Shown here: piece after piece, positions 1 through 48,574 of the stretch
Position numbering within the stretch: the first letter of the stretch is position 1
Layout of the letters: every line of letters starts with the position of its first letter
Source of the DNA: Siniperca chuatsi
Lineage: Eukaryota > Chordata > Actinopteri > Centrarchiformes > Sinipercidae
NCBI RefSeq assembly: GCF_020085105.1
Contig: NC_058052.1
Location: 16,470,233-16,534,232, forward strand
Direction of reading: 5' to 3'
Length of the DNA: 64,000 nucleotides
The notes under the pieces: model-generated
Databases searched by the model: none
Told to the model about the DNA's origin: nothing
What the model saw: only the letters and a program-made list of their open reading frames with translations
Made by a program: the position numbers and the translations under genes

Positions 1-117
1 CTGGAAATTTTGCTTGCATTTGCGTCTGCGCCCTATTTCTTGAAAATATAGCCATATGTTTCATATAGCACCTAAAAGATGTGTTTAATGTCTTTTCCTT
101 TAACTTTATTCTTCCAG

Positions 118-4955
<4,838 letters not shown>

Positions 4956-5517
4956 CCCTTCGCCTCCCCTACAAACCCTCTTGCACCTACAGGAGTCGCG
5001 ATGTGTTTGACTGTCCGTCCACAGACACTTCACCGACCTAACAACACTTCGAGCAGCTTCCTATGCTCACGCACGCACACACATACACAGTCTCTCAACA
5101 GATAATGTGTGGCATAGGAGCACGGCTGAAAAGAGGCACCTGTCTGGGAACTCCAAGGGAGAAAGCAGGAACGCCACTCATCCCCGCACTCCTTTTTTTC
5201 CTCATGTAAAGATTCCACGCACCAGTTCCACCGCCTGACTCGAAACACACTATTTACAGCCATGTTGGCGGGCACTAAAGTGATATTATATATATACATA
5301 TATGATATTTGTGACTTTTCAACTGAAAACTGTGCAGCTATAATCATCATGTGTAAACAACAAAGAGGAGAGACAGAGAAGTGTAGCTTTGTTTTTTTTA
5401 TTATTATTTTCCTTTTGTGAAAAAAAAACATTGTCGTAAGAGTGTTTTTAACCTATTTGAAACGTGTTCTTCCATTACTTTAGCACATGCCATGCCCTTT
5501 GACCCCCAGACTTCTTA

Positions 5518-5586
<69 letters not shown>

Positions 5587-8045
5587 GAATTACTGGAACT
5601 CATCAGAATCAGAGCACTGAAAGGACGAGCTAAAACGTCCTCCAGTGTCAACAGAGGAAACGAGCGCACATTGTGCAATGTAGTGTGTATATACCTATGT
5701 GTGTGTGTGTGTTTGCGTGTCCTCCTTTGTTTGCCTGCAAGCGTGTGTGAAAGACAGCAGGGGGAGAAGGTTCGAGACAGAGGAGGGAAGAAAAATATTG
5801 AATGGAAGAAAGATAAAACAATCCACTTTAAGAGCTGCCTCAGTTCTTCTTCTCCAGCCAGTCTGCAGTTCTTCTTGTGTATTTATTGTAATGTTTCGCT
5901 CTTCCTCATCAAATTCAGCACCATTTTGTGCATGTGTGCCAATGGTTCCTGTTGTCTTTGTCTAGCCTAATCGTGCTTGATCAAATCATTTTCTCTGGTC
6001 TTTATATTTATTATTTTATTTCAAATCAATCTGTTTTTTTATTATTGTTGTCCTTTTGTATGTGTTTTATCTTTGTCCCACATTGAAATTAATCAGATAC
6101 ACATCACCAAAGCTATCCTATGCTTTTTGTAAGGGGTTGGGCCTGGATATTATGTTGGTGTAAGAGCAGGATTTCAACATCCTACAGACGTCTACAGAAG
6201 TTTTTAAATCACTGTATTTTATAGAAAAGTCTGTGTGATTGTATCTTTCCTTTTGTTGTTTTGTTACTGTTGAACTGCATCTTTTTGGGAAAAACATCCT
6301 GCATGATCCAACAGTGTTTCCAGAGCTGTTGTATATACCCTTTGTGAATACTTTGTGACTGTACAGTACTGTACCTATCTTACTGGCAACTACACGGTAC
6401 TGTCTGTCAAGGACTACAAAAACACACACACTCACAAACACACACACACAGAATCCCTTATATTCAGTCCAATATTGTAACAAATTGATCCAAGTGCACT
6501 CTCACTGGCCTTGTATTGAGTACCTGTGTATTGTGTACAGTTTTTTCACTACCCTGTGACAATGCATCAGTGAAAAGGAATATTTGAATTGCTCAGCGGG
6601 CAAGTCTTAAGAGAGTTTTCTTTTCTTTTTATATAAAAATCGATCAGCTTTAAACGAGCTGTTTTTTCTGTCAAAAAGATTGTTAATGCAGCTTAGAGGT
6701 CCAAATTTCTCCAAAAAATGTATTTGTTTAATATTATTGGAACATGTGACCTCATCCTCTATTTAAAGTGAGAATGTGCAAAATGTCCTCTAGATTGTTT
6801 TGAGGCCTAATGACAAGCTTTTGATAACCATACTTAGCAAAAATGTGTGAACATGATTTGTGTATTTTCATCACATTTTATATTGTTTCAAGTTTTAAGT
6901 TATTATTTTTGTGCCGTGTTTTTATGACAGGTATAATTTGGTTTACACAGTTTTATGCAGTACAGTCATTAAATTTAAAATATACTGTATGTCGTTGGAT
7001 AAAAGTTCCCCCATTTGAGATTTGTAATCCATTTGAAAAACCAAATATCGCTTAACTGATCTTCAAAATTGATCAAATCACCTGCATATAACACAGCTGA
7101 AGGATCAGATGTTGTTTGTTTGTTTGTTTGTTTATATGTTTGTTAAAGACAATGCAATGCCGCATTGGGATGTTTTATTTCCCTACACAGTGTGTAACTG
7201 TAACCGTTCACAAAATCACTTCTAGTAATTTGAGCAGACACAAATTGTCTGATTGCAGACAACAGAAATTGAGTTGAGGATTTAAAAGAGAATGCAATTA
7301 ATATTGTAAAATGAGTTATGGAGGAGACCCCCTCCTATCTGCATTACAAGGGGAGGGTGTTGCAGAGGGTTGGGGTGGGGTTGTGGATGAAAGGGATACG
7401 TGTATATAATGTAAATGACAAATAGAGACACGTTAACAGAAATGTATTCATTTTCTCCAGGGGGAGTGTGCATAGTGTATTTAGAATTTGTAAAGCTTCC
7501 ATCCTCCTGTCAGACATTGAATTGGCAAATGAGTCTGTGTTTGATTGCGTCTGTGCAGACCTCTCTAACCACGCCTGTTCATTTATGTAAGATACTTTAT
7601 GTACCCCTCCACGTGGGGTTTCCAAGAAAAAACGACATTTTTCCTTTGTGTAATATTAAACTTATGTGTATTTCTCTATTACCTGTGTACTTTATAAAGG
7701 TGCTACAAAATTATTCAAACCTTTTGAGGTATAATTGGGACTTGGAGACACTGAGCTTTGAGTGGCTCTTAAGGGTTGTTTCCAAATTTACAGTTTGTAA
7801 AAAAAAATAATTGTCATTTATAATTTTTATGCAATTTGGCAAAATATGCTATAAAGGTACAATCTGAAGTGATTGGCACAACAAGTGGCAGTTGTCTCTT
7901 TGGTTTTGTACATTCTATGTACAATCATTTCATATTCTAAACTGGTCAGAAAACATTGTGATTTTTAGTCTTGCAAATCTGTATGTAGTTAGATGACGTG
8001 ACATCCTAATATTTATCTAATAAATATGTATTCAGATGAAACACA
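4956..8045 (+). other. zmiz1: zmiz1 3' UTR (predicted)
   Basis: This 3.1 kb stretch after the zmiz1 stop is AT-rich, has no convincing coding frame, and ends with an AATAAA at 8019-8024 that would give cleavage near 8040-8050. It holds a TG/AG microsatellite (5518-5584), short TTTG repeats near 7112-7133 and many T-rich tracts. A UTR of about 3 kb is plausible for this gene. The end is inferred from the hexamer alone, so shorter isoforms are possible. Confidence 0.65.
5518..5584. repeat. compound (TG)n(AG)n microsatellite in zmiz1 3' UTR
   Basis: About 11 TG units pass directly into about 22 AG units. On the mRNA this gives a GU-rich tract followed by an AG purine tract. Length is expected to vary between individuals. 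Confidence 0.97.
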
Positions 8046-8264
8046 ATTAATGGCCTCTGTGTCTTTTGACATACAAAGTGCAGCCAGCATGTATTAAACC
8101 ATTACATATTCCACAAAAAAATAAAAAAGATTGTAATTTTGTGCTACACAATCCTTAGAATATTTACAAAACTAAACTATATATGCATACAATAATTTAA
8201 AAGTCAGTACACATGTTAGTAATGTTTTTTTTTTACCGGCTGCAATAGCACAGAATAACCAACA

Positions 8265-8466
8265 GGTCTTTTTCATTGAGGACGTTTTGACGCGTCACAG
8301 TAGGAAAAGCACAGGTGTAAATGATGAAATTAATGATGGCTGAATTCCATTTAGCTGCTTCAGTTTCAGGGCCCTGGTATTGTGCATGCTGGCATCGTTA
8401 ATGTTATTAGTAACGCCTATGCTTTTCCTACTACGACAGCTCAAAATGTCTGCTGTGAAAAAGGCC
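8265..8466. mobile_element. palindromic foldback MITE-like repeat
   Basis: The two ends are imperfect inverted repeats over about 45 bp. The best matched core is AGTAGGAAAAGCA at 8299-8311 against its reverse complement at 8420-8432, with further matches such as GACGTTTTGA against the complement of TCAAAATGTC. The middle (gatggctgaattccattta) resembles a fish interspersed repeat I recognise by sight. It has no coding capacity and no clear target-site duplication. Confidence 0.65.
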
Positions 8467-9720
8467 TATGACCACTTTAATAATTAGTTCATTCATAAGC
8501 TATTAGCAAAAAGGGTATTGTTAAATGTAATAAAGCAACAAGTTATTTCTTATCCTGTGAGCTGAAATTAATACTGACACAAAGTAGATTGATTCAATAA
8601 CTGTGGCAAATAATCAGCAGCTTTTTTTCTCAAATAATTAGTCACAAATTGGAGCTGTAAAAACTACTTTGGGCCTCTGAGCAATTTTGTGATTGATCCA
8701 AGATGCGTTAAGTTTTCCACACTAACAAAACATAAGGTTATGTACTCTATCGTTTTGGCTGAATAAGTTCAATGTACCTGAGATCACAATACTGCCTCTA
8801 ATGATGCTGATGATAAAGTTCACTCTTGTTCAAAACTTTTGCAAAACCTGGTGATGATCAGTAATTAGGAGCAACAATTGAAAATACTGATATTTACATT
8901 ATCATTACGCACCTCTTTGTGGTCTATAAATATTAAAAAGAATCATGCCTTTGTAATATATTGTTATGTTTTTGGGAAGTTTTTAGGCAACATCAAAGCT
9001 AAATTTGTAATTAGCTAAATTAGAGTATTTGTTTAAAAGTTGAGTTGTTTTTCCATCACAGTGAGTAGTTTAAAGTAATGCAAACTGCAGACATGCAAAT
9101 TATATCAGAATGAAAGTTCCTTTTTGGTGCCCAGTCCTTGAAATGTAAATATGACCAACGGAGATGGGCATAGTAAAATATGCAAATGTCAGCCATCAGT
9201 CATCTCCCTAGCCTTGCATTTCTATAGAGTAGCTGACATCTAAATAAACAGCTGGTTAACTACTTCATCCCCATCATCATTTCATTTTTATTGTGGAATT
9301 ATGTAAACAATTTAGCACAAGTAAAACATTACTCAAGATTATTCAAAGACAAAGTATGGATAAATAAAAATACAGAAATACTAGTTCAGCAGTCTAGGAT
9401 TCTTTGCAGAATCTGTTTTCTTGAATTCCTCTTCACTGATTTGAAAAGCATCAGTTTGTCATAGAAACAGTTAAAGTTGGTTAAAGGTTCAATGCTGATT
9501 TTGGAAACAGCAATTTGGCCTTCCTGGATTGAGTTGTCATGGAGATGGTTTAGTTGTTATCACGCCACAAAAGTATAAAATTTCGGTCAAATGATAACCT
9601 ACTATTCATTTTGACGAAATGATAAACTCCTACACAACACCTACAAAGTGGACATTGTATGAGATATTTCTTTTCTTTTTTTTTTCGTCCACCCAGATAA
9701 AGTTGTTTTACTTCCTAAAT
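8467..9720. other. zmiz1-ppif intergenic region
   Basis: AT-rich DNA with no gene recognised. A stretch near 9130-9260 contains a perfect octamer ATGCAAAT (9181-9188) and a more mixed base composition, which could be regulatory, but nothing more can be supported from the sequence alone. Confidence 0.5.
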
Positions 9721-9721
9721 C

Positions 9722-9834
9722 TCCCACGTGGTGTCGCTGTTTGTTTCACCACTGTCGGTCTGTGTGACGTCACAGGCAAACACCGCCAGCACCCAGGGCC
9801 TGCAGGTCCTCCTCACCCTGTCAGCTGAGCAGTC
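9722..9834 (+). promoter_or_regulatory. ppif: ppif proximal promoter / 5' UTR with E-box and CRE
   Basis: Upstream of the ppif start lie CACGTG at 9725-9730 (USF/MYC/TFE-type E-box) and the full palindromic CRE TGACGTCA at 9765-9772, then a more GC-rich leader. An in-frame TGA at 9826-9828 precedes the coding start. Binding by CREB/ATF or USF is inferred from the motifs only, and the transcription start is not known. Confidence 0.6.
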
Positions 9835-11646
9835 ATGTTACAAATGAAAAACCGCATGAGATACAGCTCGCCGGGCATCGCCGCTGCGAGGCTGTTTTCC
9901 TCCGGCCCCGTCAAGAACCCGGTCGTGTTTCTGGACATCGAGGCTGACAGTGAGACTCTCGGAAGAGTAATCATTGAGGTAGCTAGCTAGCTAGCGTTAG
10001 CCTCTCCCGCACACTGTGGTCTCACCTGCAGCATATCTCACAGTACTCAAATATTTACAGATAAGGGCAGCGCATTGCTTAGTGTAAACATTCATTCATG
10101 AATTTGAATGTGATTTGTATTATCTTGCAGTTGAATGCAGATGTAGTGCCAAAGACTGCAGGTATGTTTAACCAGGTTTCTTTAAACATAGCTGCTTAAT
10201 ATCAAGAGTTACATTTGTTTTATTCATTATTTAAAGGAATATTTAACTATCCGTGACTTGTTTTAATATTCATTTAAAAAAAGACAACTAATTTCACAGA
10301 AAACTTCAAAGCTCTGTGCACTGGGGAACATGGCTTTGGATTCAAGGGATCTGTGTTTCACAGGGTCATACCTGAGTTCATGTGTCAGGTAAGTTTTACA
10401 ATGAAGATGGTGTAAATGCATAAAGTGTTTGCCATGCTGTCTGTTGCTGTGTTTTCTGTTACAGGGGGGGGATTTCACCAAACACAACGGCACAGGAGGG
10501 AAATCTATATATGGGAAAACGTTCAAAGATGAAAACTTCAAATTAAAACACACTGGTCCAGGTACATCGCCACAGCTTCGCTTATACATTTACTATAGAC
10601 TACTTTATCTTTGTTTAGAGGACAAAACAAGTGGTAGTTTATCCATCCATGATGCTTAAGGTGGCAGACTACAAGACAAAAACACTGCTAACTGGTTAGT
10701 TGTCTGTATAGTGTATGCATGTTTGGGAGGCTCTCTGGTTCTTCTCTGGTTCCAGTATCTCAAATGTGGGGATTTAGAACATTTTCACTATTTTATGACA
10801 TTTTTAAGACTTTCTAAGACTAAATAAAAAAAAAATTGCAGCTCTTATCTTGTGTATATTTTTTACATACTGTATATGTCACTCTCCTGGCTTCCTAACA
10901 GTATAATTTGCCAGCCTTTTGTCTGTATTTTAATATGGCTGCCTCTCCACTAGATGGCAGTGGCTAATTTCATGCAGCACTAAAACCACCTCCTATATGG
11001 ATTTTGCAATCCCCAGGTGAATGACCTACTTTTTAGTGAGTCAACATGCACTAATCAAAATAACTGCTTTCTTGAATAAACTTTCATCCACATGCTGATT
11101 ATTTGGTGTTTGATTACAAAGTGTTACATAATCACAGTTTGCATCAGTTTCAGAAAAGAGAAACAGGCCTTCACCTAACACAGTTGTTGACTTGTCATGC
11201 TTCTCTTTTGCTCCAGTCAGGCCTAAATGTTATTAGGTAAGTGGTGAAAGGAGGTCAACATCTTGTTGACTGCATTGCATTTAATTGATTTACTTGTTGG
11301 CTTTTCGATCTCTGCAGGAACACTTTCAATGGCAAATTCAGGGCCAAACACCAACGGCTCCCAGTTCTTTATCTGCACGACTAAAACTGAATGGTAAATA
11401 CTCTGTAGAACTTTTTAATCATTCATCTCAGCTCTGCTACTGGTAGGCTCAGCACATCCTGATCTAATCACACCAGTTTCTGATATCACTTTTTGTCTCT
11501 CTTTTGACAGGCTTGATGGTAAACACGTGGTGTTCGGGCAGGTGAAGGAAGGTATGGATGTGGTCACCAAGATGGAATCCTTTGGTTTACATGACGGCGG
11601 TGTGATCAAGACAATTGTCATCACTGACTGTGGGGAGCTCAAATAA
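9835..11646 (+). CDS. ppif: ppif, peptidyl-prolyl isomerase F (mitochondrial cyclophilin D)
   Basis: Six exons: 9835-9978, 10131-10161, 10300-10388, 10465-10561, 11318-11393, 11511-11646 (TAA); 190 aa with all GT-AG borders in phase. Matrix peptidyl-prolyl cis-trans isomerase and regulator of the permeability transition pore (family knowledge). The N-terminus ([14 protein letters not shown], then AAARLFSSG) is Arg-rich, lacks acidic residues and fits a mitochondrial presequence. The cyclophilin core is complete: [15 protein letters not shown] carries the catalytic Arg and the Phe/Met/Gln pocket, followed by [11 protein letters not shown], then the Trp of [14 protein letters not shown] and its His. 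The Cys near the C-terminus (ITDCGEL), a known redox site in cyclophilin D, is kept. Three in-frame ATGs (9835, 9844, 9856) compete as starts; 9835 was chosen as the first after the upstream stop. Confidence 0.95.
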
Positions 11647-11855
11647 CACCTAAGATCCCATGTAGACTTCAGTCGGATGACTTAGTATGCAACCATTTAC
11701 TGTTTTTATTCTTAGTTACAGATATCTTGCTTTTCTAAGTTTTTAACTTGACCCATCTACTTGTGTATAAGTTGTCATCCACTGTGTAAAATGTTCTTAT
11801 TGCACAATTACTCTCCATTTACTGCCAAATAAATGCCCATTTTCAGATTTTACTT
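11647..11855 (+). other. ppif: ppif 3' UTR (predicted)
   Basis: A short 3' UTR of about 200 bp ends with AATAAA at 11828-11833, followed by T/G-rich sequence suitable for cleavage. No other gene is seen here. Confidence 0.7.
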
Positions 11856-13065
11856 AGTGCAGAACATTTGCGCTCATGTGCCACCAGCCCTGCTGGTTTT
11901 AAAGTTTCCTGGAAATGATCCAGCAGCTTTTTTTAGACAGTGGCTCTCCAGCGCGATTGACTTCCTGTCCATCAGAGCAGGATGTGACGTCATGTGACAT
12001 CCACTTACAGTGGAGCTGAAATATCACATGAATGCAGTTGACAGATGATAGACCCGTGGGCTATAGCCTCATTGGACACAGTGAGTGCAGATGTTTTTAT
12101 CTGGTGGAACAAAAGAGGAACCTGAAAATGTCTTCAGCTTGTATGTGGGCTGCTCTTCCTTCACTGCCTCTTTATTTGAAACACAGCATCTGGAGGAGAG
12201 AGAGTGAGAGAGAGAGATGCCAGGACATGTCTGAAAGCCAGAGACTGGGTGGTGCTGCTTATCGAGCTAATACTTTATGAAAGTAAATAATGAAGCGACG
12301 TGAAAAAGCAGCTCTTGCCCCTAAATGAAACCATATGCGCACTGACCTTGCAGCGTTTGTTTGAATTCTCAGATTACATTGTTGCTATAGAGACTTTTCA
12401 GCTCTCCCTCTGTTTGAGCTAGAGATGTTGTAACAAACTTGATATAATTTGGGTCCCCACCCTCTGGTTTAGTTTTAGTTATTTGGAATGCACGTCCAAT
12501 ATTGTGCATGGAAACTTGGCTCGAAAAGACAGCAGAGCTGTGGCCAACGTTTAATACAAAACAATGACATCTTTACAAGTGGTACAAGCTGGTTCTTCGA
12601 TTGTAAATGTCTACATTTATCACACAGCACCCGTGTCAGTTGGTGTCCTTTTTTGTGTGTGTTTTGGTTTTCCTGTCCACACTTTGCCTCAAAGTGTTGA
12701 AATCAAGACCTGTCAGCTCGATGTGTCTGTTATCTTTCAGCACTTTGACGGAAAGTGAAAAAAACGTAAGTTTTACAAGTCTCTCCCCTTCTGCGTTACA
12801 CAACCACCATGAATAATCCCTTAAAAACCATCATAATCTATATGCTTTAGTCTGGCGTAAGACTTCAAGCTTGCACTCCCAAGACACGGCACAGTGTGAC
12901 GATGAAAACATATACTCTCTGTAACTAATATTGTTCAGACAGGAGCTCTCAGAAAACTATGTGTTGCTTTTGGCTGAAATCAAACTCCAGAGTGAAACAC
13001 CTCCCAGTTACTGGTAACAACAATTCAGCAAAGGACCCAAACAAATGAAACCACGTAATCCAAGC
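11856..13065. other. ppif-zcchc24 convergent intergenic region
   Basis: The two genes converge here tail to tail. No coding region is recognised. A second palindromic TGACGTCA lies at 11985-11992. Short open frames between 12032 and 12816 overlap in several registers and show no family signature. Confidence 0.5.
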
Positions 13066-13069
13066 AATC

Positions 13070-16000
13070 CTAATTAAATATGACTTTTATTCATCAACCT
13101 TTTGACAGCACTAAAGCACTAAAATGTTTTCCCAACTAACAAATAAGGCACATTTTGGAATGCCGTTTCATGGACATGAAAAACAGACCTGTGGTCTACT
13201 CTCGAAACCATGACTGTCCTTGTTTCCCAAAATCATCGTCTTCCCTACCTCACGCCTGTGTTCTGTCCAATTCAAATATTACATTATTGCAATATTGCAT
13301 TTACAAACATCTCAAGTGATACAGACAGTAAAGAATACAAACATAACTTTCCAAATAGACCACATAAGTGTTAACACATTACATTCAGTAAATATGTATT
13401 ATTCGTAGAGGCTACACTAGCGGTAAATGAAATACTTCAGGACTAATAACAATCAGAAGTTGCTGATAATGTTAACAATATGTACTGTAGCAAACTACTG
13501 TAAAGTATTTAAATATGTATACATTGCACAAAATAATATTTCATCCAAAACCAAACACATGCACATGCAAACTCTAAAATAGTTCTTTGTCACACACGCT
13601 TTCTTGACAAAAGTATACACTCCCTAGGCTACTAACACCGTAACATTTTATAATAGTTTCTTGTCATTGCTGCTTTAAGCAAACTACATCTCACAGTTTA
13701 ACGTGCTTATACAGTGGTGAGTATCCGTCACTAATTAAGAAAAAAAGATTTCTGCATGTTAACACAAATCTTCATAATATTGTTTACAAAATGAATATGT
13801 GCGACTGTATGGATGTAAATGGCAGCTCATAATTAGTTACATATAGCTACTGAATAACATTGTGGGTTATTCAACACTGATAACATCATAAAACAAAACA
13901 CAAAAATACAATGGCTTATAATTGAGAAAGGGTATTAATTATGTACCAGCTTTTTTTTAATAATATTCTATGTAGACATCAATATTTCCTTCTTAGTGTA
14001 ACTTTCTTGCATATTCTATACAAAAAGTGTTGTAAAAAATCTTTCCATAAATATTTCTGCAGGATAACCCCTCAGATTATTGTAAAACAAAGAAAAAAAA
14101 ACTCCCAGCTTTGTTTATTTCTCAGCAATAGGCCCTTCTTCACACATAAAAGCTTCAATATTGCATAACACTTTAAAAGAGCTACTATCCTTGAAAATGA
14201 TGGCCATCAAATATATACATAAAACAGTCTATCTTTGTCAGGGAAATAACTCTTGAGTTTTTGCAGATTGCTTTATAATTTTCAACATCTATTAAGTGTT
14301 CCAAAATACACATCTCATTCATAGAAAATAACAAATTTGAACTGAAAAGGTACTAGAAAAGTCAAGTATATGTAATTCAAGACATTACGTCTGAAAGCAG
14401 AGATTTCTTTTTTGCAAATATATTGTATCAACTGCTTCCATTGGCTCTTGATTTGCCATTTAAAATGGCCTCCCCATAACATGTCTCTGGGCGGAATCAA
14501 ACTCTTAACAGGATTTCTCATTTCTATTCTGCCAGAATCACAATAACATTGTTAACTTGTTTATGAGGTTAGTTCGTAAGGCATCATTGGTATCTATTCC
14601 TCTCACTACAGCCACATGGTATGCTGTGGACAATAAGGTTCAGATGCAAAGACCTGTTAGGTTAGTGTCATCACACAGAGCAAAAGAAAGACGATGGTAA
14701 CAGTAAGAAAACTGGATAGTTCCCAACAGTGGTGGGCTGAAAGGAGAATCATTCAGATTAGGTCTTTAGTTTGTGGTAATATAGATGCACAACTTCCTTC
14801 TTTTAAAGGGGCACTCCACCAATTTTACTCATGAAGTTCAGTTTACTCATCACGGGGAGTGCTAATCGGACCGCGAAAACAGTTGTATAATGTCTTTGAG
14901 CTTTGTCAAGTCTGAGAAAATAACCCTGATGATGTCATAATTATGTCATCACGGTTATCTCAGCTTGGGCTCGGAGACACCTTTTTAACAAAAAGCCTGT
15001 GTTACACACTGGGGGTGTGGAGTTTGAAACGTGAGCATTTACCAGGCAGGGGAAGTCTACTTAAAGATGCTATTGTAGGATCCAGTGTTTTTGGACAAAA
15101 AGTAAGGATATCTGAGCCTCCGCTGGATTGATTTTGTGGATCTGCAATACTAAATCACTGGAGTGCCCCTTTAACTTTACAGATGGAATTTAGCTACATT
15201 TCCCAAAACTGTAAGGTACCATTATCAGCCACTGCAAACTCTCCCACTAAGGCAAGTGACCATGTGTATTTTTTGACAAAACCCACGGTTCCTTGGATAA
15301 ACATAACTACAATAGATAAAAAAAAACAAAGAGTGAGGTCCAGAGTTTCATGTGCGACTCTGTTCTGTTGTGAGGATCGACTAAGAAATAACATCTTTGT
15401 TGATATTCCATGACATCAGACCACAGTAGGATTGTTATTGCCAGCTGGAAATGCAGTTTCAGCCCGTGCCTCCAACTCAGCAAACTTCATTGAAGCGAAC
15501 ACCCACCATGCCAGTTCAAACTGCTAATAGAGGAACTGTATCATTTTCTTGTCCTTTGTCACATCTTGAACCTGCATTAAACTTACTAAGCATCACAGTT
15601 ACAACATGCACACGTATACTGTTCCAACTCTGAGCCCATCCCCACATGTCTTTTCCCAATTTCAAATGGTCTCCAAGCCCTGATACTTCAGAATGATTTA
15701 AATCTTTTTAAGGCACATACAGTATGTTACAGTATAAAATATAGTCAACCAGCTTTTATAAGGCTAGAAATACAGTACATATTAAATAGTTCACAATCCC
15801 TATAACAAGATTCCTTGAATGGCAGGTAGTCAAAACTACATTAATATCCTCTGTAATGCTTTCGGTCTGCACGGTGAAATAAGTAAACAGGGTGTGTATT
15901 TCTCTTCCTTTAAAGACATTGGTTTATAATAGTAGGCACTTATATTCTTATTCATTCATAAAAATGAATGTAAGTGTGAACTTAATTCATCATCACTTTC

Positions 16001-17577
16001 AATATATCCTTGAATCTTCAGCATCAGCGCATCACAAATCAGCCTTCTATATTAAATCCTATTGTTTCTCTTAACCACAACCTGAAAATCATTGCAGTTC
16101 TCCAAAGCTTCACCTCCCTCTAGACCCTCTTTACACTGCAATCAGCTGTTGGACATAGTTTCGAAGGGTGCAAACCCTCAGAAAAGTTTCCATTTACAGC
16201 TACACTGACTCCACTGAGGCTGCCAGGCATCAATTGGCACTAAAATGGGAACTCTAATGTCTTTCTGAATCTCTTTCAAACAAACATCTCTTTTGTATTT
16301 GACTAATTTGTGGTTAAAATCTAATCAGGGTGTACATGTGAACAGTGTAACCTCTAAAATCATGTTTCATAATGCTAATCAAATTGTGGCAAGCAGTTCA
16401 TTTTTTCAATGCTTTGAAAAAAATGGAATATTAGACACTGGCAAGAAACTGTGTGGACAGCAAGATTATTGTTACTGAAACCGCTGTTGTTTTCCTATAG
16501 CTCCTTCGCAGTTGACCTTCTTGTGATTTGAAATGAACACAACTTACCTATCTAACATCTATACCTATCTAACACTATAGATAATTGAGAATCTGTGTGG
16601 CAACAAAAAAACTCTAGGGAGGGTGAATGAAACCTTATCTGTTAGCAACGCACTAAATCTAGACGAGGAGCGACTCGACGCAAATGAACCTACAGTAATA
16701 CAGTAGTTTCTAAAGACACGTGGAAGCAGTTACAAAATAATGTGATATACAAACATACAAAAAACATTTCTTTATGTCCCAGTTAAAATTCAAATTGCAC
16801 ACTAGACGACAAGAAAATAAATAGGCCAAATGTAAGCTAGGGATGTATGGCACATTGTCCCTCAGTTAATTCACAGTTAATAAGATGTGCTGCTGACCCT
16901 AATATGGCAAGACATCAAAGGCCTTGTATACATTATACCATCATGAGAGGCCCGGGTTAAACGTTCATCCCATTACCACATACTTCACTGGGCAGGGAAA
17001 TGGAAGGCAGATCTCTGTAAACACAAAGCCAACAAACCCCAAGGTGAGGTAATCTATTGAGACCAATGCTGTCAGTGACACCAATGAAATACATGCCTGG
17101 TGCTAATTCATCAATGCAATTATTAGCTGTTGTTAAACATCGAGTTGGATCAATGGGGTTATGTGGTTTCTGATACATGAGGCATTAAAAAAGTAACTGA
17201 TTTTGGCAAGTTTTTGCTTTTGATGAAGAGCACTTCAAGAGATAGATATTGATCCTAATTTAACATGTTCCTCTCATTCCTGGATGTTATCTTCAATACT
17301 GTCACTGGAAAAGAAGCATAATGACTCAAATCTGTGTTCCGTGGGTGGTTGAGAAGAGGGACAGTAAGAAGGGAGGGTTAGAGCTACCGTCTATGTGTGA
17401 GGCTTCTGAGGGAAGGAAGGGAAGACGTGGGGAGGAAAGGAAGCCATGTTGTGTGCAGGGAGGGGATGTGGGAAACCTGGATGGAAATTGGGCAGGGAGG
17501 AAGTTAACAGCCTCAATGGAGAATGAGCAATAGGACTTGGGACACAAAAGTTGCTCTCCGACTCTGAATAAAGGTGA
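13070..17577 (-). other. zcchc24: zcchc24 3' UTR (predicted, long)
   Basis: No coding frame is seen for 4.5 kb after the zcchc24 stop. On the minus strand a consensus AATAAA lies at 13086-13091, which would give a 3' UTR of about 4.5 kb, in keeping with the long 3' UTR I recall for the mammalian gene. The stretch is AT-rich and contains an inserted MITE at 14803-15174. The distal end is inferred from the hexamer only and could be nearer the stop codon. Confidence 0.45.
14803..15174. mobile_element. MITE with 15-bp TIRs and TTAA ends
   Basis: A 372-bp element bounded by perfect inverted repeats TTAAAGGGGCACTCC at both ends, non-coding inside. If the terminal TTAA is the duplicated target, the ends fit a piggyBac-type TTAA insertion; this is inference from the termini. 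It lies inside the predicted zcchc24 3' UTR, in an orientation that cannot be defined. Confidence 0.85.
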
Positions 17578-47660
<30,083 letters not shown>

Positions 47661-48574
47661 GCCTACTGGATAAGACAAATGGTTCATCTGCCTATTCTAA
47701 CTCCTCAATCCACAAGTCAGCTTTACGACAAGGTAAATAAATATTCTGCCACATCAGATACAAAGGATACAATAGTTAGATAGGTGTTTTGTTTATTCAG
47801 GGATAGAGGTGAGTAGTGAGTAGTGCTAATGTGGTAGAGGCCTATCTGATCATTAAGTCAACAGTGTTTCACGCATAGCATGTTATATACATAAATTCAT
47901 AATTATGTCACTAATATCGTTCAGCCATCTGAAAAATATTTCTTCATGTTCTCACCTAGAAAAAATATGCACCATTAGGAAAGACTGACCAATCAAATCA
48001 GTTAATCAATCAATAAAATCAGCACCTCAACACCAGCCCCAGGCCTCTCTCAGGGACTCTCTACTGAGCATGCCCCAGCCTCCAAGCCAACCTGAAGCTG
48101 GCAGGCAGGCCAATATGATCCAGAAAAAGCTTTAAAAATGGCCCCCTCTTGTGGCAAATGTCCTTCACACATACATACAGTACAGTTGTGTAATTCCTAC
48201 CATAATCAACATGTGTATATCCTTCTTCTTGCAAAGGTAGGATCAGTGACATGGAGGTAGGTAAAAATACCACTTCCCTGGTGATGACTGTCATCACATC
48301 ACAAAGCATCTAGACAGCATTACTTTTCTTAAATGATTACTGAACATTTAAATAATTTGTATTAGTTTCTGTTTAGCACAATTGATAAACTGGTTATTTC
48401 TCTTAGACCAATACCTGCTGCACTCCACTCTCCTCATTCTTTAAATATAAAATTTCCAATATTAGGAATAATATTGTGACTTCCCTTGCTGGTGGGTGTG
48501 ACCACTCTTCTACTCAGTGCCATGTTGCCAGCAATCAACTTCAGCTTCACCACTGTTCAACATAGTGCTACAAG
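47661..48574. other. zcchc24-anxa11 divergent intergenic DNA
   Basis: AT-rich, no gene recognised. The open frame around 48061-48309 on the minus strand has no domain. Confidence 0.5.
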
